Below, piece by piece: positions 11,723 through 19,463 of a stretch of 20,884 bases of DNA. Both the position numbers and the translations under genes were made by a program. Source of the stretch: a virus. The DNA is taken from the IMG/VR virus record IMGVR_UViG_3300030098_007154, positions 1-20,884 of that record, one strand, 5' to 3'. Under the pieces are notes generated by a model that was not told the origin of the DNA, ran no database searches, and saw nothing but the letters and a program-made list of their open reading frames with translations. The stretch's first letter is position 1. Each line of letters begins with the position of its first letter.

Positions 11723-13932
11723 TTGATTAGGTTGTATAGTATTTTGTTAAGGTCTGTTTTCTCTTCTTCGTGATCCTTGGTGTGATGCCAGTTGAAGTAG
11801 TATGGCAAGGATATGTATCTGAGTATGGGGTGTTTGCCTATGATTTGATTTACCAGCTTTTTTATGTTGGTGTTCTTTTTTCTGGTGAATCTTTCAGGTC
11901 GTATTTTTAGTGTATTCAAGCAGTGGTTGAGACTTTGCATTCTTTTGGTTTCGAGAAGTCTGTCTTGTTTTGCTTGGAGTTGAGCAAGTGTGCGGACAGG
12001 TCCGTATTTGCTTTGTTTCATAAAAGGTAGAAGGTTCATCAGTTCTCCTATCTCTATTCCGCTTGAATGTTCTTGTGCTTCGAAGCTTATGTCTTGCTTC
12101 ATTAGCATGATGTTCCAAGCTAGATCCGGCTTTCGTTTTAGTTCTGCTCTCAGCAAGTCTTTTATGGTTGGGAATACTCTTGGTATTGAGCTGAATGCTG
12201 CTGCATGCTTTGGTCGATATGCTACGATTGTTGGTTTTTTATTGTATCTTTCTTCGAATAGACAAACTACTTGGTGCATGAAGGCAGTTGGGTAGATGTC
12301 ATTTCCATATTTTTTGTCATCTCCAGCGTACCTGAACCCGTTTATTTGAACAGCCATTATGTCGCTGTTATCTGTTTCGAATTGTTTTTGGTCTTCGATG
12401 ATAGTGAAGCAGTCTCTGTTTACATTTGTTTGTGTGGCTGTCTTTGATGTATCCATGAGGAAGAGCTCTCCGTGTGCTTTGGATGGTCCGTTGGAGAATG
12501 TACCTCCTTTTGATCTGTTGTAGTTGATCGGTAGAGGTTCTATTTCGCTTATCTTTCGTATACTGTCCAAGTATGATGACACGGTGCTGCTTTTCATGAC
12601 CCCTATTGGTTCGTTTATCATGATTAGCTGTGAGCTTGGGTTGTCATGGAGAAAGGCTTTTATTCTTCTTCCTCTGGTTGTCTTGGCTTCCATGTTGTCG
12701 TTGTAGAATAGTACGGTTGTTTGGTCTGGTCGCAGGTATTGCCTTTGTGACTTCTTTACTTGAGTTTTACCAGTTCTCAATGTTCTGACCATGTATTCGT
12801 CGCAGTTCATTGATCTTCTTGATCCGTCAGCTAGGATGTGGCTGAAGTTTAGACTTTGTTGTACGAACTCTCCCGTGTCTTCGTGTTTTATGTTTTTCAG
12901 CACTCGTTTTAATCCGTAGGGGAGTTCCTTTTCCGCTGTGTTATACAGTTTGGTCGCTTCATACAGGTTTGTTGCTGATATGATGTCTTTGCATATCGTT
13001 TCTTGTACGGATTTGGATACTTTTGGAAGCATGCTGTTTAGATATGCTTTTGTTTGGTCGTTGTATTCCAAGCTTTCTCTGGATGCAGCGATGGATAACG
13101 AACCAAGTGGCATTTTTATGAATAGAGAGGAGCAACTTGCAATCTCGGGGCAGTCTTGTAGTTGGTATATATCTAATTCATAGCAGACATGACCCATTAT
13201 TACTTTGGCGTATCCATGGTCTATTTCTTTTGTGTATTCACTTGCTTGAGCGATGTACCAGTCGTCACCTTCATAGAACTTGTTTATGTTTTTGGGTTCT
13301 TCTATGTTTTCGTTTACCAATCGGTATGGTGATCCGGCTAGGTGTATGGATGTTATGAACGACATGGTTCTTTTGTGAAAGGTTCCTATGTCATCGTTTT
13401 TAATAGGGATCGATATTCTAACACCATTTGGTTGGTCGTCTTTTCGTACGTTTGCTAGATGAATGATAGCGTCTCCTTTGTCATTCAGGGCGGCAATGTA
13501 TGTGTGTTTGTCGCCAGATATCCATGTCTCGATCGTGAATTGGTCTGTGTATGCAAATGCTGATTTGCTTCCGATTCCTAGGCAGCCTGTTACATCGTTG
13601 GAGTCACGCTTGGTTGATTCTCCGTATTGGGTGAAGATGCTTTTTATTTCTTTATCGGTGAGACCGGGGCCGTAGTCTCTTACTGACCATACTGGATCCA
13701 GTGTGCATGGTATTTGGATAAGTATTTCCTTTGCTTTGTTGCCTGCTTCGATGTTGGCATCGAATGCGTTGCAGCAGTATTCGCGGATAGGTGCTAGTAT
13801 TTTGTCCGAATAGATCTGATCTCGGAGCATACCCATGATATGGCGTTGATTCTTTTCGCTGATCTTGAATTGAATCTCTTCTGATTCGTATGTGTTCTTG
13901 AAGCGGTTGTGTTTTGGATTAGCTATTTTCAT
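11719..13932 (-). CDS. rIIA: rIIA-like protein with GHKL ATPase domain
   Basis: At 737 residues it is close to T4 rIIA (about 725). The N-terminal domain has the GHKL (gyrase/Hsp90/histidine kinase/MutL) ATP-binding motifs: N-box REYCCNAFDAN (E51, N55, D58), DYGPGL (D86, G88, G90) and a glycine-rich lid GCLGIGSKSAFAYTD (116-130). In T4, rIIA and rIIB are membrane-associated proteins affecting lysis and excluding or resisting other phages; the mechanism is not settled. Gene order rIIB then rIIA in transcription is the reverse of T4, where rIIA comes first. The leader has no Shine-Dalgarno (AAATACAATG). A 6-bp hairpin lies about 40 nt upstream. Confidence in the family is high; biological role is by analogy. 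Confidence 0.9.
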   Translation of the reverse strand: MKIANPKHNRFKNTYESEEIQFKISEKNQRHIMGMLRDQIYSDKILAPIREYCCNAFDANIEAGNKAKEILIQIPCTLDPVWSVRDYGPGLTDKEIKSIFTQYGESTKRDSNDVTGCLGIGSKSAFAYTDQFTIETWISGDKHTYIAALNDKGDAIIHLANVRKDDQPNGVRISIPIKNDDIGTFHKRTMSFITSIHLAGSPYRLVNENIEEPKNINKFYEGDDWYIAQASEYTKEIDHGYAKVIMGHVCYELDIYQLQDCPEIASCSSLFIKMPLGSLSIAASRESLEYNDQTKAYLNSMLPKVSKSVQETICKDIISATNLYEATKLYNTAEKELPYGLKRVLKNIKHEDTGEFVQQSLNFSHILADGSRRSMNCDEYMVRTLRTGKTQVKKSQRQYLRPDQTTVLFYNDNMEAKTTRGRRIKAFLHDNPSSQLIMINEPIGVMKSSTVSSYLDSIRKISEIEPLPINYNRSKGGTFSNGPSKAHGELFLMDTSKTATQTNVNRDCFTIIEDQKQFETDNSDIMAVQINGFRYAGDDKKYGNDIYPTAFMHQVVCLFEERYNKKPTIVAYRPKHAAAFSSIPRVFPTIKDLLRAELKRKPDLAWNIMLMKQDISFEAQEHSSGIEIGELMNLLPFMKQSKYGPVRTLAQLQAKQDRLLETKRMQSLNHCLNTLKIRPERFTRKKNTNIKKLVNQIIGKHPILRYISLPYYFNWHHTKDHEEEKTDLNKILYNLIK

Positions 13933-13970
13933 TGTATTTGTATGTATATTGTTTGGGTTATGAAATTGGT

Positions 13971-13990
13971 GCCCCGTTTAAGGTCGGGGC
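13971..13990 (-). other. Intercistronic hairpin between rIIB and rIIA
   Basis: GCCCCG (13971-13976) and CGGGGC (13985-13990) form a perfect 6-bp stem with an 8-nt loop in the 85-nt gap between the two rII genes. There is no U tract after it on the minus transcript, so it is not a typical terminator; an RNA-stability or processing role is possible. Confidence 0.65.
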
Positions 13991-14017
13991 CACACCTGCG
14001 TCGACGTCTGTTTTATA

Positions 14018-15037
14018 CTAACCCAAAGTATTTTTGGAGGCTTTTGGATCGTCGATGTCATCCCAGTCGATGTCCCATCCTCGTTTAACTAGTTGGTTAA
14101 CGAGATCGAATATGGATATATCGTGATCATTGGCTAGTTTTCTGAGTGGGATAGGCATTTGCAATGCTTCGTGCCAGTCTTCTAGTTTTGCTATTGCATC
14201 GTCTATCTCTGGTTGAGATACAGGATGTAGCGTGCTACCGTCTTCGTTTTCATCGTCTTCGATGGAGTATACGGGACGATCCAGAAGTTTTCTGTTGTCC
14301 GTAATTTCGTTGATGACTTCGTATTTGGTGACACGGAGTTTTTGGTATTGGCAGTCTGAGGGTACGCTAACTGCATTCTTTGGATCGAATTCAACGAGCA
14401 TGAGTCGTCCATCGGATCCGGCCCAGCTGTCAGCATAGTCGAAGCTTCCGATATGAAGTCCTGCGGAGCATCCGTTGTTGGGGTCATCATCAACTGATAG
14501 GCGAGCTACTTCGATGATTTCTCCAATTCCGTTATAGATTTGGTGGTTATCGTTTACTTTGCCTTGTAGTACGATGGTGTCTTTGTTTCCGTGAAGGCTG
14601 TAGTAGTCTTCACTTACACCTTTGTAACCCAGGCAGGTACCGGTTTCGGATATAGGCATTCCTTTGTGGTCCAAGAACTCGTATAGGTTGTCGAGGCATC
14701 GTTTGCTTGGGTTGGCTATGAGACGATCGACGAACTTGAGCCAAGGTAAAGCTGGGATACCTTCGTTCAGTATCGTGGTAAGCTTTTTGGCTATCGATGG
14801 AGCGATGTCATGCCCTGAGAATTTCAACACACCGTTTTCGTATGTTACTTTTCCTTCGGTGATGGCTCCGATGAATCCTTCGGAGTTCATTGCTTCTTTC
14901 AAGGTATTGATGTCACCTTCGATGATTGCTTTCTTTACCGCTTGGTAGTTGAGAGCGTGTTTGGGTACGGTGGTGGTTACACCGTCTATCGTTATGCTGA
15001 TTGCGTCTGTTGTTATGATGTATGCTACTTTATTCAT
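14018..15037 (-). CDS. rIIB: rIIB-like protein
   Basis: The 339-residue length is close to T4 rIIB (312). The N-terminal domain includes DAISITIDGVTTTVPKHA and NYQAVKKAI, as in rIIB proteins. The central block has CLGYKGVSEDYYSLH (135-149), GCSAGLHIGSFDYADSW (189-205) and LMLVEFDPKNAVSVPSD, which I recognise as the conserved rIIB core. The C-terminus (PLRKLANDHDISIFDLVNQL, then VKRGWDIDW) looks like a small helical module. It starts six nt after the HhH gene. It is the presumed partner of rIIA encoded immediately downstream. Confidence 0.9.
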   Translation of the reverse strand: MNKVAYIITTDAISITIDGVTTTVPKHALNYQAVKKAIIEGDINTLKEAMNSEGFIGAITEGKVTYENGVLKFSGHDIAPSIAKKLTTILNEGIPALPWLKFVDRLIANPSKRCLDNLYEFLDHKGMPISETGTCLGYKGVSEDYYSLHGNKDTIVLQGKVNDNHQIYNGIGEIIEVARLSVDDDPNNGCSAGLHIGSFDYADSWAGSDGRLMLVEFDPKNAVSVPSDCQYQKLRVTKYEVINEITDNRKLLDRPVYSIEDDENEDGSTLHPVSQPEIDDAIAKLEDWHEALQMPIPLRKLANDHDISIFDLVNQLVKRGWDIDWDDIDDPKASKNTLG

Positions 15038-15043
15038 GTCTTT

Positions 15044-15688
15044 TTATTCTAGTATATGTGACCAGTATTTTGAGTTAGATTTGTTTTGTACATAGCAGTC
15101 CCAGTATATGAATCTCGTGAGCACTGGTGGTATGTCTGCGTTGTTGCTCAAGTATAACCAGATGTCCTCCATTTCTAGGTAGTCATCCAGTTTCGGTGCT
15201 TTTTCCTTATGTTGCCCAAATGCATCAAGTATGTGTCTGTCGATGCAGATGATGTTAGCGTTTAGTGGATCTATGAGTTCGGCGGCAAAGCTTATCTTTG
15301 CGTTTCCAATACCCCAGATGTTTTCTCTATGATAGTCTCGCCAGTCAGCCCAGTTGCTGTCTTCTGGTAGATTATCGTATGCTTTTGAATCGCATATGCT
15401 TTTGATCAGTTTGGCTTTTCTGTTGTGCATACCTCCAACTTTGAGTTTGGTGGCTGCTTCAGACAGGGATATTTTGCCTTTGTGGTCTTTCAATGATTTG
15501 TATTGAGCGACATTGTTCTCCCATCCTGTGTGAATGGATGAAGCGGCGAATAACCATTTTTGCCAACGCTGTCTTTGTGTTGTCGGGGTATGGTGATTCC
15601 AATATATCCTGTACCATCTTCTTGTATCGTAGGGTATGTTTTTGAAGAAGTGTTCCAGTTCATGGAGTTTATCTTTTGGGATATCCAC
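15044..15688 (-). CDS. HhH-GPD superfamily DNA glycosylase-like protein
   Basis: The 214-residue helical protein contains a helix-hairpin-helix segment WGIGNAKISFAAEL (125-138) followed by NIICIDRHILDAFG (145-158), the spacing and Asp (D150) found in base-excision glycosylases of the endonuclease III/MutY/AlkA superfamily. The Lys of bifunctional enzymes would follow directly after the G-x-G-x motif; here that position is Ala130 and a Lys comes one residue later. A monofunctional enzyme like AlkA, or a non-catalytic variant, is therefore as likely as a lyase. No iron-sulfur Cys cluster is seen. The start is a GTG at 15688, overlapping the GP88-like gene by 20 nt; no later Met is plausible before residue 87. 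Confidence 0.65.
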   Translation of the reverse strand: MDIPKDKLHELEHFFKNIPYDTRRWYRIYWNHHTPTTQRQRWQKWLFAASSIHTGWENNVAQYKSLKDHKGKISLSEAATKLKVGGMHNRKAKLIKSICDSKAYDNLPEDSNWADWRDYHRENIWGIGNAKISFAAELIDPLNANIICIDRHILDAFGQHKEKAPKLDDYLEMEDIWLYLSNNADIPPVLTRFIYWDCYVQNKSNSKYWSHILE

Positions 15689-16421
15689 GGAAGCCTTTCT
15701 TCTTCAGTTGTTGCAGAGCTTTTGATGCGGTTGAACCTTTTGGTTGGACTCCGTGCAATGGTATTGCGAAGGGTCCTCCGGGTTCGGATGCTAACTCATC
15801 TTGTTTATCGATGGGTAGTCCTAGGTTTTTAGCTTCCTCGAAGCTGTATACGACTTTTGCATACTTGAGTTTGTGCTCATGTATCAGGTTGTCGTATCTG
15901 CCTCCCAAGCTGGCATTTTGCTCTAGGTTCGAAGGGGCTATATGTTGGTATTTTACGATGAAGGGTATTGCTTTCGTATACCAATATACTCGAACTGGAT
16001 TCAGTGCGGATGTTAGTGCAAGGCATGCTAGGTACATGTTCTCATGCCAGAAGTCTCCGCTTGTTCCGAATATTCTAATTTTCGGTAAGCTTTGGTGGTC
16101 TTCTATGTATGATAGTATGTGAGGTAGTACGCTGTTTAGCATTCTCCTGAACAGTTTTTCAGGTTCGTGTATATGATATAGCAGTGCTTTGTAGTTACTC
16201 CACAGGCTTTTTCTGTGTGATGGGTAGATCGATTCCATTGTCGCTGCATAGCATCGAAATGATTGATTTTCGCCATCGGTTATTTTTCCTGTTGCTGGGC
16301 TGGCGTGTGCATAACACTCGGTTGCCCAAGGTTTGCATGTCCAACCTGCTGGTATGCTAAGATGAATCGTGTTCTTTCTTAGCTTCGCGTTTCCTATTCG
16401 CCAATTTAGTTTATGATTCAT
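15669..16421 (-). CDS. GP88-like (mycobacteriophage gene 88 family) protein
   Basis: This 250-residue protein has an N-terminal Cys-containing block HLSIPAGWTCKPWATECYAH (C29, C36) with C57 in FRCYAATMESIY. A Trp/Phe-rich central block follows (IRIFGTSGDFWHENMYLACL, then NPVRVYWYTKAIPF), the pattern I associate with the GP88 phage family. The family's biochemical role is unknown to me; the Cys residues could hold a metal. The C-terminus is basic (KALQQLKKKGFRGYPKR). It overlaps the small Zn-binding gene upstream by 11 nt and the HhH gene downstream by 20 nt, so the three are probably co-translated. Confidence 0.65.
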   Translation of the reverse strand: MNHKLNWRIGNAKLRKNTIHLSIPAGWTCKPWATECYAHASPATGKITDGENQSFRCYAATMESIYPSHRKSLWSNYKALLYHIHEPEKLFRRMLNSVLPHILSYIEDHQSLPKIRIFGTSGDFWHENMYLACLALTSALNPVRVYWYTKAIPFIVKYQHIAPSNLEQNASLGGRYDNLIHEHKLKYAKVVYSFEEAKNLGLPIDKQDELASEPGGPFAIPLHGVQPKGSTASKALQQLKKKGFRGYPKR

Positions 16422-16647
16422 CTTTCTTCTTTTTCTTCTTTTTTGGCATGCATAATCCGCAAGTTCTTTGAATTATTTCTTCCCAAGATTCGTGCGGTTT
16501 CTTTCTTGCCGTGCATATCAGTTTTCTGAAGTGGCACACATTGCAGCTTGGTGTGCTGTGTATGTGTCCGTGTTTGCATTTTTTCATCAGGATGCCCGGA
16601 TCTTTTTTCCGTTTCATCATGAGGGCGATTAACTCTGCGTATCCCAT
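16411..16647 (-). CDS. Small CxHGH...CxxC zinc-binding protein
   Basis: The 78-residue product contains CKHGHIHSTPSCNVCHFRK then LIC: Cys and His spaced like small phage zinc-binding and HNH-related proteins (CxHGH then CxxC). It also has CGLC and a Lys-rich tail (KKKKKKKDES). An AAGGAG Shine-Dalgarno precedes two out-of-frame ATGs, at 16651 and 16647. I chose 16647 because only this frame has the Cys/His motif and protein-like sequence. The strong ribosome-binding site is unusual within this AT-rich unit. No HNH catalytic His-Asn set is complete, so nuclease activity is doubtful. Confidence 0.7.
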   Translation of the reverse strand: MGYAELIALMMKRKKDPGILMKKCKHGHIHSTPSCNVCHFRKLICTARKKPHESWEEIIQRTCGLCMPKKKKKKKDES

Positions 16648-16670
16648 CCATGTCAGCTCCTTCGTATATA

Positions 16671-17471
16671 TTAGAAAGGTACTAGTTCGTCGTCAGCATG
16701 GCTTACGTAGTTATTCAGCAGATGCATGATCTTTTGAGTGCGGTAGGGTATGTCTGCTCGACTCTTTTTGAACGATTCCGTGAAGCAGTTATACAAACTG
16801 TATAGGTTTCTTGCTTCGAAGTCCTCGTGGATTGGGTTATGCCATTCTTTGATTACCGTTGGTATGTAGGATGCGGGGATCACTTCATCTTGTATTGATT
16901 GAATCATGATGTCGTGTGCATCCAAGTCATCGATGGATTGGCTTTTGTATTGCCCGATTCTTTCGATGTGTTTTCCGGCTTCGGATTGCAGCTTGATCAA
17001 GGCTTCTCCGATAAGGAAGGGGAGCTCGCTTACGATTTTGTTTGTGTGCTTGCGTTGCAGAGGTATTTCGCAGGGCACATCCATGTTGGTGCATGCTACG
17101 GTTCTGGTTTGCAGATACAGGATGAGGGATCTCATTTTGATGTGGCTATTGTGTCCTGCCACTTGCATGTGGATTCCGGGCATTAATTCATTGGATACTT
17201 CGAATACGAAATGGCAGTTACCTTGCTCGAATGAACTTGCGAAGGTGGATGCTACGATGTCCCAGCCCATGTCCTCTATTTTATTAGCGGTCATGTTTAT
17301 GAATGACCTGTTGTCAACGGGTAGATGGGTTCGGGTACCTGCTGGCGTTGGTATGTTGCAGGCTGAGGTGTAAGACTCTCTTACTGCTTTTTTGGTAACC
17401 ATTAGACTGCTGTCTATGTTTATGACTGGGTTCTTTTCTAGTTCGAGTAATTTTGGATTTAGTATAATCAT
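16671..17471 (-). CDS. DUF932-like phage/plasmid protein
   Basis: The 266-residue protein shows features I associate with the DUF932 (phage/plasmid-like) family: a mid-protein TVACTNMDVPCEIPLQRKHT (the CTN motif followed by a basic patch) and a C-terminal NLYSLYNCFTESFK, the Asn-x-x-x-Leu-Tyr-Asn-x-x-Thr-Glu signature. Family members occur in phages and mobile elements; function is not established. It starts with an ATGA overlap with the 88-aa gene (17468-17471) and is followed 23 nt later by the small Zn-binding gene. Confidence 0.7.
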   Translation of the reverse strand: MIILNPKLLELEKNPVINIDSSLMVTKKAVRESYTSACNIPTPAGTRTHLPVDNRSFINMTANKIEDMGWDIVASTFASSFEQGNCHFVFEVSNELMPGIHMQVAGHNSHIKMRSLILYLQTRTVACTNMDVPCEIPLQRKHTNKIVSELPFLIGEALIKLQSEAGKHIERIGQYKSQSIDDLDAHDIMIQSIQDEVIPASYIPTVIKEWHNPIHEDFEARNLYSLYNCFTESFKKSRADIPYRTQKIMHLLNNYVSHADDELVPF

Positions 17472-17734
17472 GATATGATAGCTAGTATTTTAGTTGTTCC
17501 TGTTTCGTCTTTTGACGCTTTTGTTTCTATGTGCGAGGCCCATCCTTGGATCACGCATCTCGGTTGTTGTAGCCTTTCTTTGGATTCAGTATTCACTTTG
17601 CATGAAATACTGTGGATGAGGTGACATGTCCCCCCGTAATGGAGGGTCATGACACAACATCTCTGTTTTTGTGCTTCGGGTTTGTTGTAGTGATACCAGA
17701 ACCTGAAGGGTTTTTTCTTTTTTGCGGTAGGCAT
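17468..17734 (-). CDS. 88-aa Cys/His-containing basic hypothetical protein
   Basis: The product starts MPTAKKKKPFRFWYHYNKPE and contains QRCCVMTLHYGGTCHLIHSI, with Cys and His residues that could bind metal. The rest is polar. Its ATG directly follows the stop of the 281-aa gene (TAA ATG), and its stop overlaps the DUF932-like start as ATGA. That packing supports it as real. No known family. Confidence 0.75.
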   Translation of the reverse strand: MPTAKKKKPFRFWYHYNKPEAQKQRCCVMTLHYGGTCHLIHSISCKVNTESKERLQQPRCVIQGWASHIETKASKDETGTTKILAIIS

Positions 17735-18580
17735 TTATTCGGGAAGTACTATGTCCTCGTCTTTTTCCTTTCGGATTTCACGAGCTTTTTCGTTTCCTTT
17801 TTCAATCAATGCCTGAATTTCAGGAGAAGGTTCGAAGTTGGATGACTCTTGGAACATCTTAAGAACTTCGTCATCGGAAGAGTATCCGTCGCTGTCTCCG
17901 ATAACACCCATCTTGGGCTCTTCTTGGTGAGGAGCGTCTTCTGGGTAGACATCGTCGAGTTGAGCGTCGTTGTCGTCACGGACTTTATCCACTTCTTCGT
18001 GTTCTCTTACTGCGGGATCTCCATCGGTTGAGCGAGGCTCGTCTTCGGGAGAGATTTGATCTTCGTTGAGGACATCCTCGTCGGTTTTCTCTTCATCGTA
18101 GAAGCCGGCTTCCTCTGCCATTTTACCGTACATTTCGCCTTCGGCTTTGATGTGAGGCTGGTCGAGCCATTCGTCGAAAGTCATCTTGTTTTCTTTTTCA
18201 CGACTTTCTTGGACGATGGTGATTGTTCGGTTCAAGGATTCCTTGAGGTTTTCGATTTCTTCACGCACCTTGGCTACTTTTCTTTCCAATTCTTGGAACT
18301 TGGCTTTGGTTATTTTGGTACGCTCTTTCTTGCTTCTGGATCCGGGTGCGGCTGGTGTGTAGCCTGTGGCACGGATGATGGACGGGATGGAGTGTATTCC
18401 TAATCCGCCAGCTGGCATGATAGGCATAAGCTCTTCCACTTCATTCAGGAATTGGCAGAGTTCTGCGTGTGTTTTGCCGGGTACGATCTCTACCATATGA
18501 TCCGTGATCCATTTGCAGATCTGGAAGAAGGAGATTTGTCCGAGGCGAGTTGATTTCTTTGGGTCTATTGGTTGTGTCAT
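17735..18580 (-). CDS. 281-aa protein with coiled coil and long acidic tail
   Basis: Residues 1-85 look globular (SFFQICKWITDHMVEIVPGK, then a Gly/Pro-rich turn MPAGGLGIHSI). Residues about 85-130 form a heptad-like coiled coil (KAKFQELERKVAKVREEIEN), and 140-265 are strongly acidic (EEKTDEDVLNEDQISPEDEP and similar), ending KDEDIVLPE. The acidic part could mimic nucleic acid or bind a basic partner; this is inference. No Shine-Dalgarno is visible (TATAAATACA before ATG). It is the second gene of the large minus unit. Confidence 0.8.
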   Translation of the reverse strand: MTQPIDPKKSTRLGQISFFQICKWITDHMVEIVPGKTHAELCQFLNEVEELMPIMPAGGLGIHSIPSIIRATGYTPAAPGSRSKKERTKITKAKFQELERKVAKVREEIENLKESLNRTITIVQESREKENKMTFDEWLDQPHIKAEGEMYGKMAEEAGFYDEEKTDEDVLNEDQISPEDEPRSTDGDPAVREHEEVDKVRDDNDAQLDDVYPEDAPHQEEPKMGVIGDSDGYSSDDEVLKMFQESSNFEPSPEIQALIEKGNEKAREIRKEKDEDIVLPE

Positions 18581-18614
18581 TGTATTTATATTTAGTATTT
18601 ATGTTTTGGGTGAA

Positions 18615-19268
18615 TTATTTATTTTCTAATGCCAAAGCCCAGTTTTCCTTTACTTTGGTTAAGCTGTCGTGCTGGTTTAGCTCGAAATGAAATTCTTCGG
18701 GTTCGGATATGTCCATGGATATTCTGGAGTAACCTCCGTCGCTGAGATACCATTGGATTACATCACCATTCAGCAGTTTCTGTACTCCATATTCCAAGGA
18801 TCGGTAATTTTCTGAACCTACTTCGTAAGCTTTGTTACCTGTTAGATAGGTGTCAGCTTTTTGCATCAAATCGATGATAGCTCGCCCGACTAATAGGTGG
18901 GTGTGTGCGGGAGGAGTATTGCAATGCTCCTTGAGTGCGTACCATAGATGGTTAAGCGGGTTCTCTTCCTTGAAGGGGTTCTTCAGTCCTTTGTGAAACG
19001 CTTCGGTCTTGAAGCTGCCATCCTCATTCCACTCGCTTAGGTCAAAGTCTTCGGTTTCTCCGAATAACTCGTTCCATTTTTCTGGGGTAATACCGCTTAT
19101 GAGGAATTCTCTTTCCTCGGGCTTGAGATCAGGCATGGCGTCTTGTATTAAGACACCTTTGTTCTCCCATGCGTCTAGTTGTTCTTGAGTTATGTCCAAG
19201 TCCATGGTGTTTTCTATTGGGTTGCCGTTTTCGTCACGGGCGAATGGGTCGTCTTTTGTTATCTTCAT
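18615..19268 (-). CDS. 217-aa acidic hypothetical protein, first gene of the large minus unit
   Basis: The acidic protein begins MKITKDDPFARDENGNPIEN and continues with LDITQEQLDAWENKGVLIQD and FLISGITPEKWNELFGE, which look like short helices around a Trp. A hydrophobic helix LLVGRAIIDLMQ lies near residue 128. From memory, an ITPEEWDELF-type segment recurs in phage and plasmid hypothetical proteins, but I cannot name a function. The leader is A-rich with no Shine-Dalgarno. The conserved upstream element lies about 40-75 bp before the ATG. Confidence 0.8.
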   Translation of the reverse strand: MKITKDDPFARDENGNPIENTMDLDITQEQLDAWENKGVLIQDAMPDLKPEEREFLISGITPEKWNELFGETEDFDLSEWNEDGSFKTEAFHKGLKNPFKEENPLNHLWYALKEHCNTPPAHTHLLVGRAIIDLMQKADTYLTGNKAYEVGSENYRSLEYGVQKLLNGDVIQWYLSDGGYSRISMDISEPEEFHFELNQHDSLTKVKENWALALENK

Positions 19269-19308
19269 TTTTGTTTTTGGGTTAAGTGGGTTAATACTTA
19301 AATTCTCT

Positions 19309-19345
19309 ACTCACAAAGGATAGCCATAGAAATAACTTTCCGTTG
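19309..19345 (-). promoter_or_regulatory. Conserved upstream element, copy 4
   Basis: The plus strand reads TCACAAAGGATAGCCATAGA then AATAACTTTCCG. It shares TCACAAAGGA with the copy at 8400 and the longer pattern with the copy at 10099. Nearer to the gene, the minus strand has AGTATTAACC (19287-19296), resembling AGTATACTAACC upstream of the 222-aa gene. Probably the main promoter or operator of the large minus unit. Confidence 0.6.
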
Positions 19346-19377
19346 CCGTTTTTTGTGCCTTTGCTGGCTTATTGAAT

Positions 19378-19420
19378 ATGATAGTCGATAAGTGCTAGCC
19401 GGTCACGATAGCTGCTAGCC
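19378..19420. promoter_or_regulatory. ATGATAGT + two GCTAGCC motifs in the divergent region
   Basis: ATGATAGT (19378-19385) is followed by AGTGCTAGCC (19391-19400) and GCTGCTAGCC (19411-19420). The same pairing of ATGATAGT with GCTAGCC occurs at 7332-7346 and 8586-8602. The position, between divergent units and just before a TTGACG box, suits an operator. The ribbon-helix-helix protein is a candidate binder, by inference only. Confidence 0.5.
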
Positions 19421-19427
19421 GATTATC

Positions 19428-19457
19428 TTGACGGAAAGGCCTCCGAAGTGGTAATGT
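19428..19457 (+). promoter_or_regulatory. Candidate promoter of the basic 88-aa gene, possibly leaderless
   Basis: TTGACG starts exactly 36 nt before the ATG at 19464. A weak -10 (TAATGT, 19452-19457) would place the start of transcription at or next to the ATG. The same 36-nt distance is seen for TTGACA before the gene at 20230. No Shine-Dalgarno is present. Confidence 0.4.
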
Positions 19458-19463
19458 TTAGGT

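Noticed and set aside
16418-16651. Alternative 77-codon frame from the first ATG after the strong Shine-Dalgarno
   Set aside because: It shares the ribosome-binding site but its sequence is His/Lys/Arg-rich without structure; the other frame has the CxHGH...CxxC motif.
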